A stretch of 7,959 nt of DNA from Chloroflexota bacterium (lineage in GTDB: Bacteria > Chloroflexota > Anaerolineae > UBA1429). The notes under the pieces were generated by a model that did no database searches, was not told the DNA's origin, and saw only the letters and a list, made by a program, of their open reading frames with translations. Location of the stretch: assembly GCA_012515695.1 (NCBI GenBank), contig JAAYXX010000171.1, positions 1 to 7,959 on the forward strand. The letters run 5' to 3'. Both the position numbers and the translations under genes were made by a program. Of the stretch, positions 1 to 6,152 are shown piece after piece; the stretch's first letter is position 1; each line of letters opens with the position of its first letter.

Positions 1-1
1 C

Positions 2-757
2 GGCGGCCCGCTCTATACCGAGGGACTGTGCGACGTGCTGGGCATCACGAACCTGGGGGACAGCCTGCTGGTTCTGCAACAGATGGTATACGAGCAGCAG
101 CGGTTCACGCTGGCCGAATTCGTGCGGGTATTGGACCAGGATTGGGAGGGGTACGAGTCCCTCCGGCAGGAGTGCCTCCATCGCGTGCCCAAATTCGGCA
201 ATGATGATCCCACTGCCGACGCCTGGACACTGCGCGCGTTCGAGTACATCAACCGCGCCTTCCAGGCGCGAGAGCGGGTCTTTGGGAATCACTTTGGCAT
301 CGACGTCGTCGGCTGGACCGGCGCTGTAGAGTGGGGCAAGAGAACATCTGCCACGCCGGATGGCCGTCGTCGCGGGAACCCGCTGGCCGATTCGGTCGGC
401 GCTAGCCAGGGGCGAGACCGGGCCGGTGTCACCGCAGCGCTGCAATCGGTGGCGCGCCTGCCCCACGCCCACGCCCACGGCGTGCTCGCCTTCAACCTGC
501 GTTTCGCCGGTCAGACCTTCGCAGGCCCCGATGGTCCCGCCAAAATGGTCACGCTGATCGACTCTGCGCTGGCGCTGGGCATTCAGCAAGTGCAGATCAA
601 CGTGGTGGACGCCGAAACCTTGCGCGCCGCCCAGCGACACCCTGAGCAATACGAGCATCTGCTTGTGCGCATCGGCGGCTTTAGCACTTATTTCAACTGG
701 CTATCGCGCGCTCATCAGGATGATATTATCTCCAGGACAGAACACGCGCTAGCGTGA
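2..757 (+). CDS. Glycyl radical enzyme, pyruvate formate-lyase superfamily, C-terminal part (5' end outside window)
   Basis: The reading frame is open from base 2, so the gene begins upstream; 251 C-terminal residues are visible. Two family landmarks are present. One is the ATPDGRR..NPLADS.GAS.GRD stretch (about 340-420), typical of the PFL barrel. The other is the C-terminal glycyl radical loop VRIGGFSTYF, followed by QDDIISRTEH. By alignment with the RVSGY of pyruvate formate-lyase, the radical glycine is the second G, codon 677-679. Members of this superfamily carry an oxygen-sensitive glycyl radical, installed by a radical-SAM activase, and perform C-C, C-N, C-O or C-S bond chemistry in anaerobic cytoplasm. 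The active-site cysteine loop lies upstream of the window, so the substrate cannot be named. No activase gene is visible downstream. The next gene starts 7 bases after the stop, suggesting co-transcription. Family call is firm; subfamily unknown. Confidence 0.9.
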   Translation, partial: GGPLYTEGLCDVLGITNLGDSLLVLQQMVYEQQRFTLAEFVRVLDQDWEGYESLRQECLHRVPKFGNDDPTADAWTLRAFEYINRAFQARERVFGNHFGIDVVGWTGAVEWGKRTSATPDGRRRGNPLADSVGASQGRDRAGVTAALQSVARLPHAHAHGVLAFNLRFAGQTFAGPDGPAKMVTLIDSALALGIQQVQINVVDAETLRAAQRHPEQYEHLLVRIGGFSTYFNWLSRAHQDDIISRTEHALA

Positions 758-764
758 CACCAGG

Positions 765-1748
765 ATGATGTCCGCGCCGATCGACAAACTGATACGGAAA
801 CGAGGCATTTGGTTGGTGCAGAGCAAAACAATCTGGGCGGCAGCGGCGAGCGACCGGCGCGCCTGGCATGCCGCAATGGCGCATGGCCTGCCGGTAGCCG
901 GGCTGGTGCTGGGCTTGACCGCCTATTGGTTCGGCGTGGCAGACCGCCACATCGTCTTTTTATACTATCACAACATGGGGGCGCACGTGCCGGATACCTC
1001 CCCCTTTAGCCCGGTCACCAGTAGCCGCTACTGGATGAGCGGGCTGGTGGCGGGCGGCGCGGTGTTGGTGCTGTATACCCTGGTCAACTGGCTGGTGGGC
1101 CGCGTCAAGCGCGGCTATCGCCCGCCAGACTGGTGGCGCGTTTGGGCAGTCGCCGCCGTTCCCCTGCTAATCGGCATCCCCTGGATCACCATGACGGTCA
1201 ACTGGCCCACGCTGCCCTTGATGCAGGCGGCGCGGGTCACGCTGGTCGCGCTGCTCGGCGTGGGGCTGGCGCTGCCGTCCGGCAAATGGGCCGCAGAGCG
1301 TCCTTCGCAACTGTTCTGGTTGATTGCAGACGGCTGGGGCCTGGCGGGCATCCTGTTCTGCTTATCTCTGCTGGAGCAGTTTATGTGGGCGCTGGATCGG
1401 GGCAACTCGGCGGCCCTGTTCACGATGGGAGTTGGCCTGATAGGCGCGGCGGTCCTGCTGCTCTTTGTGACTGGCGTGCGCGCCTGGCGACGGATCGCCA
1501 TCCCCCCCGCGATGGCGATGTTCGTGGCCGGGCTGGGCGTGGCTCATTTGCTGCTGCCGTTGTTGCACCATGTCGTGTTCACTCAAGGATATTTCTATAT
1601 CACCAATAGCAACAACTTTTTCGCCGACCATTGGGGGCTGCAACTGGTGGCCTGGCTGATCACCGCTGCCCTGGCGGGCGGAATAACCCGGCTGCGGCAC
1701 AGGCTGGCAGACTGGGCGGCCAACTCGTCCGCTGGGAAGAAACGATAA
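765..1748 (+). CDS. Eight-helix integral membrane protein of unknown function
   Basis: I do not recognise this 327-residue protein. Hydrophobic segments lie near residues 38-58, 88-112, 124-146, 153-171, 183-206, 215-238, 247-272 and 288-307. Basic residues sit in the N-terminus, in the loops at 113-123, 172-182 and 239-246, and in the C-terminal tail (RLRHR, KKR). By the positive-inside rule this gives eight helices with both ends in the cytoplasm. The long outer loops (59-87 and 273-287) are rich in aromatic residues, Asn and His, for example YFYITNSNNFF, and could be a binding surface. No signal peptide, transporter signature or cofactor motif was found. The start is uncertain: ATG at 765 or 768 has only AGG directly before it, and an in-frame GTG at 816 is an alternative. 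It follows the glycyl radical enzyme gene by 7 bases, so the two are probably expressed together. Confidence 0.75.
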   Translation: MMSAPIDKLIRKRGIWLVQSKTIWAAAASDRRAWHAAMAHGLPVAGLVLGLTAYWFGVADRHIVFLYYHNMGAHVPDTSPFSPVTSSRYWMSGLVAGGAVLVLYTLVNWLVGRVKRGYRPPDWWRVWAVAAVPLLIGIPWITMTVNWPTLPLMQAARVTLVALLGVGLALPSGKWAAERPSQLFWLIADGWGLAGILFCLSLLEQFMWALDRGNSAALFTMGVGLIGAAVLLLFVTGVRAWRRIAIPPAMAMFVAGLGVAHLLLPLLHHVVFTQGYFYITNSNNFFADHWGLQLVAWLITAALAGGITRLRHRLADWAANSSAGKKR

Positions 1749-1766
1749 TCGCAGCAGCACGAGTTG

Positions 1767-1775
1767 TGGTATAAT
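1767..1775 (+). promoter_or_regulatory. Extended -10 promoter for the degV-type gene
   Basis: TGGTATAAT combines a perfect TATAAT hexamer (1770-1775) with the TG of an extended -10 element. No good -35 hexamer lies 16-18 bases upstream, which is common for extended -10 promoters. Transcription would start near 1782 and give a 5' leader of about 138 bases before the GTG start at 1920. The site is only 19 bases after the preceding stop codon. Confidence 0.55.
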
Positions 1776-1801
1776 ACGTGTCAACTTGTGCAGCGGCCAA
1801 G

Positions 1802-1915
1802 CTCCTCTCGCAGAATCGGTCTCGTTTGCACTCCCACAAGGGAGTAGAACTCGCGGAATCGATTGAAGTACGTCGAGCGTTGCCGTCGCTGACATCGTCG
1901 CCATCGCGAGAGGAG
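1802..1915 (+). promoter_or_regulatory. Structured 5' leader with predicted Shine-Dalgarno-sequestering stem
   Basis: CTCCTCTCGC (1802-1811) is a perfect 10-base complement of GCGAGAGGAG (1906-1915), which contains the ribosome binding site of the gene starting at 1920. Two local hairpins lie between the arms. One is ACTCCC/GGGAGT with loop ACAA (1830-1845). The other is GTC(g)AGCG/CGCTGAC with a 7-base loop and one bulge (1872-1893). GAGT/ACTC (1842-1845 with 1849-1852) can form a competing hairpin. If the long-range stem forms, it would block ribosome access, so the leader could be a translational switch. This is read from complementarity only; no folding energy was computed, and no known riboswitch class was recognised. 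Confidence 0.4.
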
Positions 1916-1919
1916 AATC

Positions 1920-2789
1920 GTGCAGATTGTTACCGATAGCGGGGTGGACCTGCGGTTCCCCCCTGAGCAAATGGCCGAGTGGAATGTGCATATAGTGCCG
2001 TTAACTGTGACGCTGGGAGGTCGCTCATACCGCGAGGGGGTGGACATCCAACCGGACGAGTTCTACAAGCTGCTCGCCGCAACCGACGAGCTTCCGACGA
2101 CGTCCCAGCCTTCGGTCGGGGATTTCGTCCAGGTCTATGAGCGACTGGCGGCCACTGACCCAGATATCCTGTCCATCCACATGTCGTCGGGCTTGAGCGG
2201 AACCCTGTCCAGCGCCCAGGCCGCCGCCCAGCTTGTGCCAGAAGCGCGTGTGACGCATGTAGACACCAAAACCCTGTCCGCCGCGTCAGGCTGGCAGGTA
2301 GCCGCCGCAGCGCGGGCGCTGCAAGCAAGCTGGCCCCTGGAGCGCATCCTGGCGCTGATCGCGCGCGTGGGAGCAGCCGCCGATAGCCTGTACACCCTGA
2401 ACGACCTGACCTACCTGATTCACGGCGGGCGCATCAGCCACCTGAAGGGGTTGATCGCCTCGGTGTTGCGCATCAAGCCGGTGATCGGGGTGGAAAAAGA
2501 AGGCGGCACGTACGAGCAAATGGGGCAGGCGCGAGCCTTTCAGGGAGCCGTCAAAAAGATCGCCGACCTGATCGCCCGGCAACATGCGCCCGATAGCGCG
2601 CTGCGTATGCAGGTGCTACACTCTCACAATCCCGAAGGGGCGCAAATACTGCGCGACCTGCTGGACAAACGCTTTGATTGTCATTGGCTGCCAATGGGAA
2701 CAATCTCGCTGGTGCTGGGCGCGCACACTGGCCCCAGCATGGTGGGCGTGGCCTTTGCCCCGGCAGCCGCGTTTGAGGGCATACCCTGA
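1920..2789 (+). CDS. DegV family fatty-acid-binding protein
   Basis: The 289-residue protein has the usual DegV length and motifs in order. The N-terminal IVTDSGVDL (residues 3-11) is followed by PTTSQPS (59-65), HMSSGLSGT (87-95), GGRIS (169-173) and GAHTGPSMVGVAF (267-279). In the family, Ser/Thr residues of the TSQPS and SGLSGT segments contact the carboxylate of a bound fatty acid. FakB proteins in Firmicutes present that lipid to the kinase FakA. No FakA/DhaK-like kinase is visible here, so the lipid's fate is unknown. The GTG start at 1920 is chosen because it places the TDS motif at the very N-terminus and has GAGGAG (1910-1915) just upstream, although the spacing is short (4 bases). 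It has its own promoter and a structured leader. A GyrI-like gene follows 42 bases after the stop and probably shares the transcript. Confidence 0.92.
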   Translation: MQIVTDSGVDLRFPPEQMAEWNVHIVPLTVTLGGRSYREGVDIQPDEFYKLLAATDELPTTSQPSVGDFVQVYERLAATDPDILSIHMSSGLSGTLSSAQAAAQLVPEARVTHVDTKTLSAASGWQVAAAARALQASWPLERILALIARVGAAADSLYTLNDLTYLIHGGRISHLKGLIASVLRIKPVIGVEKEGGTYEQMGQARAFQGAVKKIADLIARQHAPDSALRMQVLHSHNPEGAQILRDLLDKRFDCHWLPMGTISLVLGAHTGPSMVGVAFAPAAAFEGIP

Positions 2790-2816
2790 GGCCAGCATCG
2801 GCCTCTAGCCAACGGG

Positions 2817-2822
2817 AAGGAG
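2817..2822 (+). promoter_or_regulatory. Ribosome binding site of the GyrI-like gene
   Basis: AAGGAG lies 9 bases before the ATG at 2832 and fixes that start. No -10-like element is obvious in the 42-base gap, which supports co-transcription with the degV-type gene. Confidence 0.7.
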
Positions 2823-2831
2823 TTTCGCCAA

Positions 2832-3290
2832 ATGGACTATCCGTGCAAGCTTGAGCAAGTGGAGCCGCAACACGCGCTGTCCATCCGCACCCGCACGACT
2901 GCCGAGCAGCTTCCTGAGCGTTTCGGGGAGGCGCTCGCGGCAATCATGAGCTATATGCAAGAGTTGGGTGCCGCCCCCACAGGAGCGCCCTTTGCCGCTT
3001 ACTATAACATGGACATGCAGAATCTGGATGTGGAAATAGGCTTTCCTGTCGCCAAGGAACTGCCGGGCAGGGGCGACATCCAGCCCAGCACCATACCGGG
3101 CGGCAAGGTAGCCACCTGCCTGTTCACCGGCCCCTATCCGGAATTGGGCAAGGGATATGACGCGCTGACCCAGTTTGTGCAGGCTGGCGGGTATGAACCC
3201 ACGGGCGTGGCATACGAGTTCTACCTGAACAGCCCCGTCGACACGCCGCCGGAGCAGTTGCAGACGCGGATCGCCTTCCCCCTGAAGTAG
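2832..3290 (+). CDS. Stand-alone GyrI-like / AraC effector-binding domain protein
   Basis: This 152-residue protein matches a single GyrI-like small-molecule-binding domain, the fold used as the effector domain in AraC- and MerR-type regulators such as BmrR. No DNA-binding domain is attached. Visible family features are the N-terminal strand with the ALSIRTRTT segment, the DVEIGFPV strand (residues 66-73), GGKVATCLFTGPYPELGKGYDAL (90-112), and the C-terminal YEFYLNSP..TPPEQLQTRIAFPL (128-151). Glu129 in YEFYL corresponds to the conserved acidic residue that contacts cationic ligands in this fold and is catalytic in GyrI-like cyclopropane hydrolases. Whether this protein is a ligand sink, an enzyme or a gyrase inhibitor cannot be decided from sequence. 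It is probably the second gene of the degV-type transcript, and a strong hairpin follows it. Confidence 0.85.
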   Translation: MDYPCKLEQVEPQHALSIRTRTTAEQLPERFGEALAAIMSYMQELGAAPTGAPFAAYYNMDMQNLDVEIGFPVAKELPGRGDIQPSTIPGGKVATCLFTGPYPELGKGYDALTQFVQAGGYEPTGVAYEFYLNSPVDTPPEQLQTRIAFPLK

Positions 3291-3310
3291 CGGCAACGCC
3301 TGAATACAAA

Positions 3311-3356
3311 CGCTGATGGCCTGAGCGCCGGGGTTCGCTGCGCCAGGCCATCAGCG
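3311..3356 (+). terminator. Long perfect hairpin, probable transcription end after the GyrI-like gene
   Basis: CGCTGATGGCCTG (3311-3323) and CAGGCCATCAGCG (3344-3356) form a perfect 13-bp inverted repeat. Inside it, after one bulged A, GCGC/GCGC can add four pairs. It starts 20 bases after the stop at 3290 and lies before the next gene's ribosome binding site. The bases that follow (cggtccctttcccg) hold only TTT, so this is not a classical U-tract terminator. It may still terminate transcription, block RNA decay or mark a dispersed repeat. Confidence 0.5.
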
Positions 3357-3397
3357 CGGTCCCTTTCCCGCCACAGCCGGGTCGCGTCGCGCACGCT

Positions 3398-3401
3398 GGA
3401 G
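3398..3401 (+). promoter_or_regulatory. Ribosome binding site of the DUF4184 gene
   Basis: GGAG sits 7 bases before the ATG at 3409. It supports this start, which yields the family-typical N-terminus MPFTFSH. Confidence 0.65.
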
Positions 3402-3408
3402 ACTCAAG

Positions 3409-4227
3409 ATGCCGTTTACTTTTTCACATGCCGCCGCTGTGGTGCCCCTGAATCGGCGCGGATTGGTGCTCTCGGCGCTGGTCGTGGGCAGCATGGCCCC
3501 CGATTTCGAGTATTTCCTGCGATTGCAGCGCACCACGGCCATCAGCCACACCGTGCCGGGCCTGTTCTTGTTCTGCGTTCCCGCCGGGCTGGTAGTCTTG
3601 AGCCTGTTCCATTTCCTGCTCAAACAGCCGCTGCTGGCGCTGTTGCCTGTGAGCCACCAACGGCGCTTGCTCCCCGTGACCCGCGAGTTTACCCTGCTCC
3701 CTGCCCGGCGGCTTCTACTGATCCTGGTTTCCCTGGCCCTGGGGACGTTTTCCCACCTGGTGTGGGATAGCTTTACCCACTACTATGGGTGGGGCGTCCA
3801 GCGGTTGCCCTGGCTGCGAACGGTGATCCTAGAAACGTCCTTCGGCAGGCTGCAAGTGTACAAGGCGCTGCAACATGGCAGCACGCTGGTGGGCCTGGGG
3901 TTGCTGGGTTACTGGTATGCCCGCTGGTATCGCCGCGCGCCCGCCGCGCCGCTCCCGTCGCCCCCGTTGCCCGCAATGGCCCGCCTGGGCATTGTGGCGC
4001 TGATTGCGTTGGCGGCGGGCCTCGTTGCGGCGGGCTATGGCTTGCGGTTCGCCCCGGCGTGGATGTTATTGCACGCCCTGCGCGCCCGCTCGTTTGCGGC
4101 GGGGTTTACCTGGACGCGGCTGTTCGTGGGGTATGCAGTGGTGCCCACCCTCGCGGCGGGGATGCTGGGGCTGCTGGCGTATAGCGCGGGGTGGCATTTG
4201 TGGAAGCGGCGGGCGCGGGCGGCCTAG
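3409..4227 (+). CDS. DUF4184 family membrane protein
   Basis: The 272-residue protein begins MPFTFSHAAAVVPL and continues with ALVVGSMAPDFEYFLRL and SHTVPGLFLF, the hallmark N-terminus of DUF4184. A second conserved block is GTFSHLVWDSFTHYYGW (residues 112-128). The polar residues His7, Asp32, His47, His116, Asp120 and His124 resemble the metal-binding pattern of membrane-bound metal-dependent hydrolases such as the YdjM/DUF457 group. A catalytic role is therefore plausible but unproven. Hydrophobic segments near 19-31, 50-71, 101-119, 158-172, 192-212 and 237-262 indicate several membrane spans, and the C-terminus is basic (KRRARA). The gene stands between the hairpin at 3311-3356 and a convergent gene, so it is probably transcribed alone, although no clear promoter was found in the 118-base gap. 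Its TAG stop overlaps the stop of the - strand gene. Confidence 0.88.
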   Translation: MPFTFSHAAAVVPLNRRGLVLSALVVGSMAPDFEYFLRLQRTTAISHTVPGLFLFCVPAGLVVLSLFHFLLKQPLLALLPVSHQRRLLPVTREFTLLPARRLLLILVSLALGTFSHLVWDSFTHYYGWGVQRLPWLRTVILETSFGRLQVYKALQHGSTLVGLGLLGYWYARWYRRAPAAPLPSPPLPAMARLGIVALIALAAGLVAAGYGLRFAPAWMLLHALRARSFAAGFTWTRLFVGYAVVPTLAAGMLGLLAYSAGWHLWKRRARAA

Positions 4228-5147
4228 CCCTGCTTCAGGCTATCTTCCAGCTTGTCTAAACTCTCATTCAGCCCGGCCCTGGTCAAGTCGTACGCCTGGC
4301 CCGCTGGGTGGCCGTGCTGGGTGATCGTCAGTTCGGTCTGATTGTCGCCCATCGGCTTGAGGGTCGTCACGATTCGCAGGTCTTGCAGGTCAGGGTGCAG
4401 GCCAATGGACTCGGGGTTGATCTTGTTGCCGTCTCGGTCTACCAGCGTATCGGTAAACTCGAGCCTCTGCATCGGCACAACCTTGTGGATGGTCCAGGCG
4501 TCGCAAAAGTACTGGCCACCTGGCGAGCGCATGCAGATCAGGGACTTGCCTCCCTCGCGAACGTCCATGTCAGCAATCGGCGTGGTAAACTCTTTCGGCC
4601 CCCACCAGCGCATCACCTGCTGCGGGTCGGTCAGCGCCTGCCATACCCGCTCGACTGGCGCATGCAAGACGCGAGTTACCACAAGGTCCCGCTTGATCCT
4701 GGTCGAGACGGACTCGTACCCGCCGCCGTCTGGATACACCCACGCGCCAGCGACGGTATCGCCATCATCGCTGAACTTGCCCTGATAGTAGGCGGGCGAA
4801 CCCCGCTCGCCTCCCCAGATCGTCAGCGTGTCCCCGCGCAATTCGTACACATAGTCGAGCGTCATGCCATCGAAAAAGCTGTAAAAGCGAGATCTGATTT
4901 CCTTGTCTGGCTCCTCGCCAAAGGGATGCCAGTGCCCGATGATCTCAAGGCCCTTGATCTTTTGCCCATATTGCTCAAGGTCAATGTGTTGGGCAAGGAA
5001 AAAGCCGCCTTCCATCCATTCATAGGAGCATATTCCTTCCGTGCCCCCCGTTAGTCTCCAGGTGCCAACCAATCTATCCAGGTTCGCGAGGTCGGGATTG
5101 GGCCTGGCCTGCTCCTGCCGAACCATAGTTGCACTGAACTCGGTCAT
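4224..5147 (-). CDS. Fusion protein: DUF1579-like domain plus AHSA1/SRPBCC domain
   Basis: Two domains are joined with almost no linker. Residues about 18-151 (from NPDLANLDRLVGTWRLTGGTE through YEWMEGGFFLAQ and GDTLTIWGGE to YESVSTRIK) look like the DUF1579/lipocalin-like fold. Residues about 153-305 are a typical AHSA1-type SRPBCC domain, with RDLVVTRVLHAPVERVWQALTDPQQVMRWWGPKEFT, then CMRSPGGQYF, RLEFTDTLVDRDGN and a C-terminal helix GLNESLDKLEDSL. Both folds have hydrophobic ligand cavities, so binding or sensing a small hydrophobic molecule in the cytoplasm is a reasonable inference; no enzymatic residue can be pointed to. The start is well fixed: AAGGAGG (5155-5161, minus strand) lies 7 bases before the ATG. 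Its stop shares CTAG with the convergent DUF4184 gene. Confidence 0.85.
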   Translation of the reverse strand: MTEFSATMVRQEQARPNPDLANLDRLVGTWRLTGGTEGICSYEWMEGGFFLAQHIDLEQYGQKIKGLEIIGHWHPFGEEPDKEIRSRFYSFFDGMTLDYVYELRGDTLTIWGGERGSPAYYQGKFSDDGDTVAGAWVYPDGGGYESVSTRIKRDLVVTRVLHAPVERVWQALTDPQQVMRWWGPKEFTTPIADMDVREGGKSLICMRSPGGQYFCDAWTIHKVVPMQRLEFTDTLVDRDGNKINPESIGLHPDLQDLRIVTTLKPMGDNQTELTITQHGHPAGQAYDLTRAGLNESLDKLEDSLKQG

Positions 5148-5321
5148 TCCGTTTCCTCCTTCGTTTCTACCAGCATCCAGAAAAGTGATCCTGGGAAAAG
5201 CGTACCGGGGAGGTTGGCCGGGGAAGCTACCATTCGCGCCGCCAATGGGATGAGGACATAATGCGGATCGGCTTCAACATATCCGAAATGCGCCTCAGCG
5301 TCAATCAGAGGCCGATTTGGG

Positions 5322-5343
5322 GGTTTTCGGATTTGCCGAAACC
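5322..5343. repeat. Inverted repeat in divergent promoter region
   Basis: TTTCGG (5325-5330) and CCGAAA (5336-5341) pair perfectly around a 5-base loop. Flanking GG (5322-5323) and CC (5342-5343) extend the stem to 8 bp if one T bulges. It lies just downstream of a candidate minus-strand -10, so it could be an operator or the first hairpin of that transcript. This is inference only. Confidence 0.4.
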
Positions 5344-5417
5344 GGCTATGATAGCAGTAGAGCAAAGCGCAATGAGGGAGCGGGCGGCATCAGGGCGGCG
5401 TCCCCTTAACTGCCTAA

Positions 5418-5423
5418 TATAAT
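5418..5423 (+). promoter_or_regulatory. -10 element of the GNAT gene promoter
   Basis: A perfect TATAAT lies 20 bases before the GTG start at 5444, within an AT-rich patch (CCTAATATAATACC). No recognisable -35 is present. Transcription would start near 5430, leaving a very short leader that includes the ribosome binding site GAGGG (5432-5436, 7 bases before the GTG). Confidence 0.45.
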
Positions 5424-5443
5424 ACCACGCAGAGGGAAAGAGT

Positions 5444-6007
5444 GTGACGACCAACTTTTGGCAGGGCAACCTGGTACGCCTGCGAGCCATCGAGCCGGAG
5501 GACGATGAGCACTTTTTCCGGTGGAACATGGACAGCGAGCGGGCGCGCCACCTGGATTTCGTCTGGCCGCCCACCTCGCGGGTGTCCGTCCGCGAATGGA
5601 CCGAGCGCCAATCCCGGCTCAAGCTAGAGGACAACGCCTTTCATTGGGTAATCGAGAACCGCGCCGGGGAGCCGGTGGGGTCCATCAGCACGCACAACTG
5701 CGAGCCACGCTGCGGCACCTTTAGCTATGGGGTAGACGTGGCCGCCGAGCATCGGGGCAACGGCTACGCAGGCGAGGCCATCACCCTGGTGCTGCGCTAC
5801 TACTTTTGCGAGCTACGCTATCAAAAGTGTACCGTCTGCGTACACGCCGACAACCCTTCGTCCATTCGGCTCCATGAGAAGCTGGGTTACACGCTGGAAG
5901 GCACGTGGCGGCGCATGTTCTTCACCCAGGGGCACTATGTAGATTTACACTGGTTTGGCATCACGCGGGAAGAGTTCGAGGGGCGGTGCAGTCAAGACAA
6001 GGTTTGA
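5444..6007 (+). CDS. GNAT family N-acetyltransferase, RimJ/RimL-like
   Basis: The 187-residue length and layout match the Acetyltransf_3 (RimJ/RimL) group of GNAT enzymes, which transfer acetyl from acetyl-CoA to an amine. The opening VRLRAIEPEDDEHFFRWNMD (residues 11-30) is the usual N-terminal strand-helix. The acetyl-CoA pyrophosphate loop is in VDVAAEHRGNGYAGEAI (97-113), with the pattern R-G-N-G-Y-A. The C-terminal NPSSIRLHEKLGYTLEGTWRRMFF (137-160) is the other signature block. The substrate could be a protein N-terminus or a small molecule such as a drug; the sequence does not decide. The GTG start at 5444 is supported by GAGGG 7 bases upstream and by the family-typical N-terminus. The gene diverges from the fusion gene and precedes the methyltransferase gene. 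Confidence 0.92.
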   Translation: MTTNFWQGNLVRLRAIEPEDDEHFFRWNMDSERARHLDFVWPPTSRVSVREWTERQSRLKLEDNAFHWVIENRAGEPVGSISTHNCEPRCGTFSYGVDVAAEHRGNGYAGEAITLVLRYYFCELRYQKCTVCVHADNPSSIRLHEKLGYTLEGTWRRMFFTQGHYVDLHWFGITREEFEGRCSQDKV

Positions 6008-6048
6008 TTCGTGTTACGGCGAACGCGGCAGCCATGCGAGAGGGAAGC

Positions 6049-6078
6049 TGGACAGGTTATGCCATGCGATGGTATCCT
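6049..6078 (+). promoter_or_regulatory. Possible promoter for the methyltransferase gene
   Basis: TGGACA (6049-6054, one mismatch to TTGACA) and TATCCT (6073-6078, preceded by TGG as in an extended -10) are separated by 18 bases. Transcription would begin near 6085, ahead of the ATG at 6153. The match is moderate and was found by eye. Confidence 0.35.
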
Positions 6079-6152
6079 TACGAGCCGTGACTTTTTGCGT
6101 TCCCTTGCCCACACTGGCGAATGGTTGGTTATGGGAAACCATCAAAGCGAGG

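Larger units (their letters stand above)
5148..5443. other. Divergent intergenic region between fusion gene and acetyltransferase gene
   Basis: This stretch looks less GC-rich than its flanks and shows no convincing gene. It holds the strong ribosome binding site of the - strand gene (5155-5161), a hairpin (5322-5343) and a perfect TATAAT for the + strand gene (5418-5423). On the minus strand, TGCTATCAT (5347-5355) is a possible extended -10 element for the fusion gene, but no -35 is evident. A 73-codon minus-strand frame with a TTG start (5144-5365) overlaps the fusion gene's start as ATGA; I do not recognise it and do not call it a gene. Confidence 0.5.

Noticed and set aside
1836..1856. 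Resemblance of the degV leader to a T-box antiterminator motif (AAGGGAGTAGAACTCGCGG)
   Set aside because: The essential UGGN bulge and the adjoining ACC are missing, no specifier-loop stem is recognisable, and the gene is not an aminoacyl-tRNA synthetase, amino acid biosynthesis or transport gene.
1362..1991. 209-codon - strand frame across the membrane protein end and the degV leader
   Set aside because: It overlaps a gene with consistent membrane topology, a promoter and the degV start, and has no recognisable domain.
4308..5054. 248-codon + strand frame opposite the fusion gene
   Set aside because: It lies within the well-supported minus-strand gene and its translation shows no domain. 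High GC content creates such shadow frames.
5955..6152. Upstream extension of the methyltransferase gene into the acetyltransferase gene
   Set aside because: The extra residues look like random translation, overlap the end of the GNAT gene, and lack a ribosome binding site near the first ATG.
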